From Actinomadura litoris (GTDB taxonomy: Bacteria > Actinomycetota > Actinomycetes > Streptosporangiales > Streptosporangiaceae), in assembly GCF_009733595.1 (NCBI RefSeq), contig NZ_WOFH01000006.1, positions 496,001 through 560,000 on the forward strand: a stretch of 64,000 nt of DNA, written 5' to 3'. The translations under genes and the position numbers were made by a program. Positions 60,045 to 64,000 of this stretch are shown here, one piece after another; the stretch's first letter is position 1, and each line of letters begins with the position of its first letter. A model generated the notes under the pieces. The model was not told the DNA's origin. It made no database searches and was given only the letters and a program-made list of their open reading frames with translations.

Positions 60045-60494
60045 GCTGCGCGGCCGCGCCCGGAAGCCGCCGAAGATGTCTCGCCGCCATGTGTCGGTGG
60101 TTCCTCCCGAACGCGTCCCCAGGGCCGGAGCGGGGGACTCTGCGCAGGTCACGGCGCGTACACGCCGCTCGTCCGCCGGACGGATTCCGGCCCGGACACG
60201 CGGACAGGACGCGGGCCGGATAACCACGCGGCGCCGCCTCGGGCACGGCGGGGCCGCCGAAGGCGGAGTCTGGCGCGTGAAGGCCATCAAACGCAGCCGC
60301 TACGGCCGCCGAACTCGACCTCCTCCGAAAGATCATCCTCTGCGCGGACCGAACCGATCTCCACCATGAGTGACCACTTCGCCGGAACCCACAGGCTCCA
60401 AGAGTCACAGCCTGGAACGACGTCACGGACGGGACAGGGGCCGTAGCGCGCTCATCGCGCAGGTTCGCCGCGAGTGTTCAGCGGCCGCCGCGTC
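60045..60494. other. Intergenic region, no supported gene
   Basis: About 450 bp. Open frames on both strands have no recognisable protein and no ribosome binding site. The 49-codon gene on the minus strand ends at its right border. Confidence 0.45.
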
Positions 60495-60644
60495 CTATCG
60501 TTCGTTTCGGGAGGTGGCGCGTGCGGCGCCGGCCCCGAGCACCAGGCCCACGCCCACCAGCCACCACTGCCCGGTGACGGCGGAGGCCACGACTCCGAGA
60601 AGCAGACCGGTTCCCGCGCCCAGCGTGAATCTCCCCTTGCCCAC
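60495..60644 (-). CDS. Small two-helix membrane protein (49 aa)
   Basis: A 49-codon frame with a perfect AGGAGG 4 nt before GTG 60644. It reads VGKGRFTLGAG, hydrophobic helix GLLLGVVASAVTG, then WWLVGVGLVLGAGAA and a charged end ATSRNER. Two membrane passes are likely. Divergent from the membrane protein/GntR pair and sharing its promoter region, so it may be co-regulated. No known family. Confidence 0.6.
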   Translation of the reverse strand: MGKGRFTLGAGTGLLLGVVASAVTGQWWLVGVGLVLGAGAARATSRNER

Positions 60645-60678
60645 CGGTCCTCCTGATTGAGTGTAAAGTTATAGAGCC

Positions 60679-61716
60679 ATGCAAACAATAGCAGGGGAGG
60701 GGATCGGCGCCGTGCCCCAGACGAGGCGGCAGTTCACCCGGCGGTTCGGGCGACGCCGCGCGGTGATCCTCGCGCCACTGGTGATCGCCATGTTGGTCCT
60801 GCCCGCGCTGACCCTGGCGCTGCGCTCGCGGCTCCCGGCCCAAGCGGCCCTCTCCGCTGACCCGGACGACAGGCTGTCGTGGCCGATTCTCAACGCGGTG
60901 ACGGCGGCATGGCTGCTGGTGGGGACGGTGGCCTTGGCGGCATGGCTCCACCGTCACCGGCTCTCCCCGGTGGGAGTCCGCTGGCCCGCACCGTTCACCT
61001 GGGCCGCCGGGGCCGCGGCGTGCGTGCGGTCGCTGTCGCTGGTGACCGGCAACCTCGACGACGCCCGGCCCCAGGCGTTTCACCCGGCCTGGTGGGCGCA
61101 CCCGGCGGCGATCGCGGTGATCGCCGCCGTCTCCGGCGCCGTCGGGTGGGTCCTGGCCGGAGGCGACCCCGACCTGCCCACGGCGACCGTCCGCCCGGGC
61201 CCGGAGGCGCCCCGGATCACGTTGGCGCCCCATCAGCGAACGGCCTGGTGCCGGTCGGTGGTGTCCCACCGCACGTTCGCCGTCGCGGGGGTGCTCGCCG
61301 GGCTGGGGCTTCTCGGAGTCTTCACCATGCCCGGGATCGCCGGCGTGCTGACGGTGATCCTCGCGGCCCTGCTCGCCTCGCACGCCACCGTCACCGTGCG
61401 GGTCGACCAGCGGGGCGTCACCCTCGCCCAGTCGATCCCGCGACGCGCCCTCATCATGGTGCCCTTCCACCACATCGAGCACGCGACGGCGGCGCCCTCA
61501 CCCGCAGGGCTGCCCCGCGGCGCCTACGGGGTCGTCGCCGACGGTACGGTCTTCGGCTACCGCTCACGAGCATCCGGCCCGGCGCTGCGGCTCACCCTCT
61601 CCGGCGGACGCGAATGCGTGTTCACCGTCGAGGATCCCGAGACGGCGGCGGCGTTGATCAACACACGGCTGGACGACCTGCCGGTCCCCGGCTCCACCCG
61701 GGGGGCCTCATGCTGA
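60679..61716 (+). CDS. Multi-pass membrane protein partnered with GntR regulator
   Basis: A 345-aa protein. Membrane helices near 28-48, 68-90, 135-157, 205-228 (VAGVLAGLGLLGVFTMPGIAGVLTVILA). The C-terminal 110 residues are soluble and beta-rich (VTVRVDQRGVTLAQSIPRRALIMVPFHHIEHATA), similar to PH-like domains of DUF1648-associated proteins. ATG overlaps no other gene; TAAAGT just upstream may give a leaderless transcript. The GntR gene overlaps its stop. Confidence 0.72.
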   Translation: MQTIAGEGIGAVPQTRRQFTRRFGRRRAVILAPLVIAMLVLPALTLALRSRLPAQAALSADPDDRLSWPILNAVTAAWLLVGTVALAAWLHRHRLSPVGVRWPAPFTWAAGAAACVRSLSLVTGNLDDARPQAFHPAWWAHPAAIAVIAAVSGAVGWVLAGGDPDLPTATVRPGPEAPRITLAPHQRTAWCRSVVSHRTFAVAGVLAGLGLLGVFTMPGIAGVLTVILAALLASHATVTVRVDQRGVTLAQSIPRRALIMVPFHHIEHATAAPSPAGLPRGAYGVVADGTVFGYRSRASGPALRLTLSGGRECVFTVEDPETAAALINTRLDDLPVPGSTRGASC

Positions 61717-62069
61717 TCACCATCGACGAGACCTTGAACATCCCCCTGGCCGACCAGATCGCCGCCGCCGTGCGAGGCGCCGTGATCCGGGGCGATTTCG
61801 CCCCCGGCGACCGGCTGCCCCCCGCCCGGGAAGTGGCCACCGCGCTCGGCGTCAACCTCCACACCGTCCTGCGCGGATACCAGCAACTGCGCGAGGAGGG
61901 CCTGGTCGACATGCGCCGCGGCCGAGCCACGACGATCGCCGCGTCCGCCGACGCCGCCGGCCTGGCGATCACCGAGCACATCCGCTCGCTGGTGGACCTC
62001 GCCCGCCGCTCGGGACTCGACGAACACGACCTCCACACCGCGATCTCCCGCGCCTTCGGCACCACCTGA
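61710..62069 (+). CDS. GntR family regulator, YtrA subfamily
   Basis: A 119-aa regulator. Residues 5-75 are the GntR winged helix (IPLADQIAAAVRGAVIRGDFAPGDRLPPAREVATALGVNLHTVLRGYQQLREEGLVDMRRGRATTI). The remaining 45 residues form a short helical dimerisation tail, diagnostic of the YtrA group. Such regulators control membrane-protein or ABC operons they belong to. Its ATG overlaps the stop of the membrane protein (ATGCTGA), so it is co-translated and probably autoregulates. Confidence 0.87.
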   Translation: MLITIDETLNIPLADQIAAAVRGAVIRGDFAPGDRLPPAREVATALGVNLHTVLRGYQQLREEGLVDMRRGRATTIAASADAAGLAITEHIRSLVDLARRSGLDEHDLHTAISRAFGTT

Positions 62070-62293
62070 CGGTCACCGGCGGCTGGACGGCTCGATCCTG
62101 GTCTCGATGGACGCTCAGGACCCCAGCACGACGAGCCTGCCCGCCCACCAACCGGAGCAGCTCACCTACCGGAGGCAACGCGCCGCCAGCACGCCTGCAA
62201 TCGCCCCACGGTTCCGGGATGTCGGTGGCCGACCAGTCTCATCCCACGTAAAGGCCCTTCGGCATGTCCTGGGGACCAAGCCGGGGCGAGCGG

Positions 62294-62860
62294 TCAGCTA
62301 GCGAGCCGTATGACGCCAGGCCCCTGGAAGGTGGCGATGTCGACGCTGACCTCCACCACCCGGGTGGGACGCACACGCGTGCAGGGGGGCCGGCGCGGCC
62401 GTACCGGGCAGGCCACCGGCCCCAGCCGTGGGGGAGTACGCGGGCCAGGGCTGCCCGGGCCCGCCGGAGCGCAACAGCGCCCCGACCTGCTCGCGCGCCG
62501 CCCTCGGCAACGGGGAGGTCCGCCCGACCACCCGCAGCCGAGGAGACTCACGGTCGTAGCGGCCCAGCACGAGAATGCGGCGGCCCCGTGAGGGCGCCCA
62601 GGATGGCCAGAGTCTCATCGCGGTGCTTGATCTTCAGCCACCGGCACGCGTCAGGGGCGTGGGCTCGTCCGCGCGTTTGACGAACAACCCTTCGAAGCCG
62701 TGGACGGCGAGGAGCTCCAGCCAGAACCGGGCCTCACCGGCTTCGGCGGACTGTACTGACACGATCACCGGTGCGGAGCCCAAGACATGCCGGAGCAGCT
62801 GGCAGCGCTCGCGCAGGGAGCGGCGCCCGACGTCTTCACCTGCGGCCGCCGCTGGGGTAT
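62294..62860 (-). pseudogene. ATP-dependent DNA ligase remnant, frameshifted
   Basis: Pieces of a minus-strand ATP-dependent ligase occur in order but in different frames: GEARFWLELLAVHGFEGLFVKRADEP (motif IV EG-x2-VK), RWLKIKHRDETLAILGALTG (motif V), ILVLGRYDRESPRLRVVGRTSPLPRAAREQVGALL (OB domain) and VVEVSVDIATFQGPGVIRLAS with the stop. At least three frameshifts separate them. The nucleotidyl-transfer half with the lysine motif KxDG is absent. The gene is inactive here. Confidence 0.75.
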
Positions 62861-62942
62861 GCGAGGCGGCGTGCTGGGAGATCCTTGGATGCCTGGTTCC
62901 GGAACATTAAGGATTTAGGGCACGCCGCCTCGCTGATCTCCC
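62861..62942. repeat. Long inverted repeats of unknown origin
   Basis: GCGAGGCGGCGTGC (62861-62874) is perfectly inverted at 62920-62933; GGGAGATC (62876-62883) is inverted at 62935-62942. The 45-bp spacer contains the palindrome GTTCCGGAAC. It borders the ligase remnant and may be a mobile-element scar or a structured RNA; I cannot decide. Confidence 0.5.
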
Positions 62943-62980
62943 TCCCCACAGGAAGGGCCACTAATCGTCAGGGAACAAAG

Positions 62981-63014
62981 GCAAGGGGCACACCATCAGC
63001 GGTGCGCCCCTTGC
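62981..63014 (-). terminator. Terminator of the small hydrophobic protein gene
   Basis: GCAAGGGGCACACC (62981-62994) pairs with GGTGCGCCCCTTGC (63001-63014) at 13 of 14 positions with a 6-nt loop. It lies 43 bp past the stop at 63058 on the minus strand. Confidence 0.7.
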
Positions 63015-63057
63015 ACAGGGGTTCAAGCTCCCGTATCTACGGGGGCGTATCAGGTGG

Positions 63058-63228
63058 TCACCAGCGGTACCAGCGGCCACGTCGGCCACCGGTACCGGCG
63101 GGCCGGACGACAAAGCCGATCAGCCAGATCAGCAGGACCGCGATCGCGATCCACCAAAGGATTTTCAGTGCGAACCCTGCGCCGACCAGGATGAGGAAGA
63201 GCAGCAGGACCAGTAGCAGCGGAACCAT
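63058..63228 (-). CDS. Small hydrophobic membrane protein (56 aa)
   Basis: A 56-aa protein with GGAGG 7 nt before ATG 63228. Almost all of it is hydrophobic: MVPLLLVLLLFLILVGAGFA and ILWWIAIAVLLIWLIGFVV, two membrane passes joined by Lys, then a basic tail (RPAGTGGRRGRWYRW). Resembles the short lmo0937-type/DUF5670 'hydrophobic' proteins of actinomycetes and firmicutes, whose function is unknown (often stress-induced). Confidence 0.78.
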   Translation of the reverse strand: MVPLLLVLLLFLILVGAGFALKILWWIAIAVLLIWLIGFVVRPAGTGGRRGRWYRW

Positions 63229-63480
63229 TGTGTTACCTCCCGGCGCCGGTATGCCCCCCACTTACCGATGTATTCCAAGAACCTTGCCGACCCACGTCCG
63301 CGGCGGCTGGAACACACAGACCACCAGGTCGCCGTGCCTGTGCGCGCTGGTGCGCGTCGCCCTCGTCCCCGGCTCCCACGCCGCCGCGCGCGCCGACTTC
63401 ACCTGGCACGGAGATAGCGTTGCCGACCTGCCAGAGCTTCAAGGTCCAGCTCTAACGGCGCGGCCGACCCCTGGGTCGGC
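63229..63480. other. Intergenic region, likely degraded
   Basis: No intact gene. Open frame plus 62771-63865 crosses this stretch but its sequence here is unlike any protein; only the end (see next entry) looks coding. Confidence 0.4.
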
Positions 63481-63865
63481 GATGTCACAGATCGATGCGC
63501 GCGCCGACTCCGGTGAGCGGGACGGCGAGTCGGTGTTCGGATGTTCCAGCGCTACTGGTCACCGGATCATAGGCGCGCAATTGGATCCTGGCGTCGCCGA
63601 ACAGGCCCTTACCGCTCGTACTGCCGCACGGCCACGCGCGTTCACCTTCGGCGTCCTGGCCATCCGTCACGCGCAGACGCTGGAAGCCGAGGCCGCGTGC
63701 GCGGCAGGCCATCAGCTCCTTGACCTGGCGGCCCAGATCTCATCGCGGCGGGTGTGCATCCGGCTCGGCGAGGTTCTCGATGCGCTCTCGCCCTACGAGA
63801 GCAATCGAGCCGTCGCGGAGCTGCGGGAGGAGGCCGAGCCGGTGTTGCGAGGTTGCGGGCTCTGA
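63481..63865 (+). pseudogene. C-terminal remnant of an XRE-type regulator
   Basis: The final 85 codons read ARPRAFTFGVLAIRHAQTLEAEAACAAGHQLLDLAAQISSRRVCIRLGEVLDALSPYESNRAVAELREE, similar in pattern to the TPR-like C-terminus of actinomycete helix-turn-helix (Xre) regulators. The HTH part is not found upstream, so the gene is truncated or decayed. The family call rests on pattern memory only. Confidence 0.35.
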
Positions 63866-63884
63866 CAGCGGGGAGCTGTTGCCC

Positions 63885-64000
63885 ATGTTCGCAATGCCGG
63901 CCGAGGCCGAGGAAGTCCTCGCCGAAGTGGGTGCCCGCTGCCGGGTTCGTGTCGACGACGCTCGATTGGTGCCGGTGGTGGCCACGAAGATGATCGCGGC
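63885..64000 (+). CDS. Start of a gene cut by the window edge, unknown
   Basis: From ATG 63885 the frame stays open to the end (38 codons): MFAMPAEAEEVLAEVGARCRVRVDDARLVPVVATKMIA. GGGGAG lies 9 nt upstream, and third codon positions are mostly G or C. It starts 19 bp after the XRE-like remnant stop. Too short to classify. Confidence 0.5.
   Translation, partial: MFAMPAEAEEVLAEVGARCRVRVDDARLVPVVATKMIA

Noticed and set aside
62107..62301. Small plus-strand frame (64 aa) after the GntR gene
   Set aside because: No ribosome binding site or recognisable sequence; overlaps the ligase remnant end.
62771..63865. One 364-aa protein over the whole frame
   Set aside because: Only the last 85 codons look protein-like; the upstream part overlaps the ligase remnant, the inverted repeats and the small membrane gene on the other strand.
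1..64000. tRNA, rRNA, CRISPR arrays, intact insertion sequences
   Set aside because: I saw no cloverleaf sequences, rRNA conserved blocks, regularly spaced repeats or transposase genes; covariance-model scans would be needed to exclude small RNAs.

Overview
The window is high-GC DNA with actinomycete features: GTG starts, GTGA stop/start overlaps, F420-type luciferase-like oxidoreductases, DUF5997 and DUF4360 proteins, and an ECF42 sigma factor with DGPF partners. A filamentous actinomycete (Streptosporangiales or Thermomonosporaceae-like) is my guess; genus cannot be read from the sequence. I saw no rRNA, tRNA, CRISPR array or intact transposase.

Left part (1-16.4 kb). A formate dehydrogenase alpha subunit is read through an in-frame UGA that is followed by a textbook bacterial SECIS hairpin, so it is very probably a selenoprotein. 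Next come a DHA2-type drug exporter with a divergent MerR regulator, and a small secreted protein. A nucleobase-salvage block follows: NMT1-type binding protein, ATPase, a permease with two fused halves, a cytosine-deaminase-like amidohydrolase, an FCD regulator, and a divergent uridine phosphorylase with a CynX-type exporter. It ends with an ECF42 sigma factor and two DGPF/YCII proteins.

Middle part (16.5-35.5 kb). This holds redox genes (two F420 LLM enzymes, two medium-chain dehydrogenases, an SDR), an exported SRPBCC-like protein and a tandem pair of secreted DUF4360 proteins. It also has two AraC regulators with a cupin protein and a polar amino-acid ABC transporter, a Nudix protein, a two-domain VOC protein, a phosphatidylserine-decarboxylase-like enzyme and a DRE-TIM metallolyase.

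Island (35.8-48.7 kb). Four co-directional genes that touch or overlap encode a hemopexin/metallopeptidase protein, a DUF6603-like protein (918 aa) and two very large proteins of unknown function (965 and 1966 aa). None has a signal peptide. This is the best candidate for an undescribed system. A membrane protein and a peptidoglycan-binding protein lie convergent to it.

Right part (48.7-64 kb). A cell-wall cluster contains two exported proteins with near-identical peptidase-inhibitor-I36 domains, one fused to SpoIID and one to an M23 peptidase, and a helix-turn-helix/membrane/NBR1-Ig protein. Then come a GT39-like glycosyltransferase, an aminoglycoside-phosphotransferase-like protein, a LysR effector domain with a basic tail divergent from DUF5997, and a 30-residue Cys/His peptide with its own terminator. 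A membrane protein/GntR pair and two small membrane proteins follow. The end of the window is degraded: a frameshifted ATP-dependent DNA ligase remnant, a probable XRE-regulator remnant, and the start of a gene cut by the window edge.
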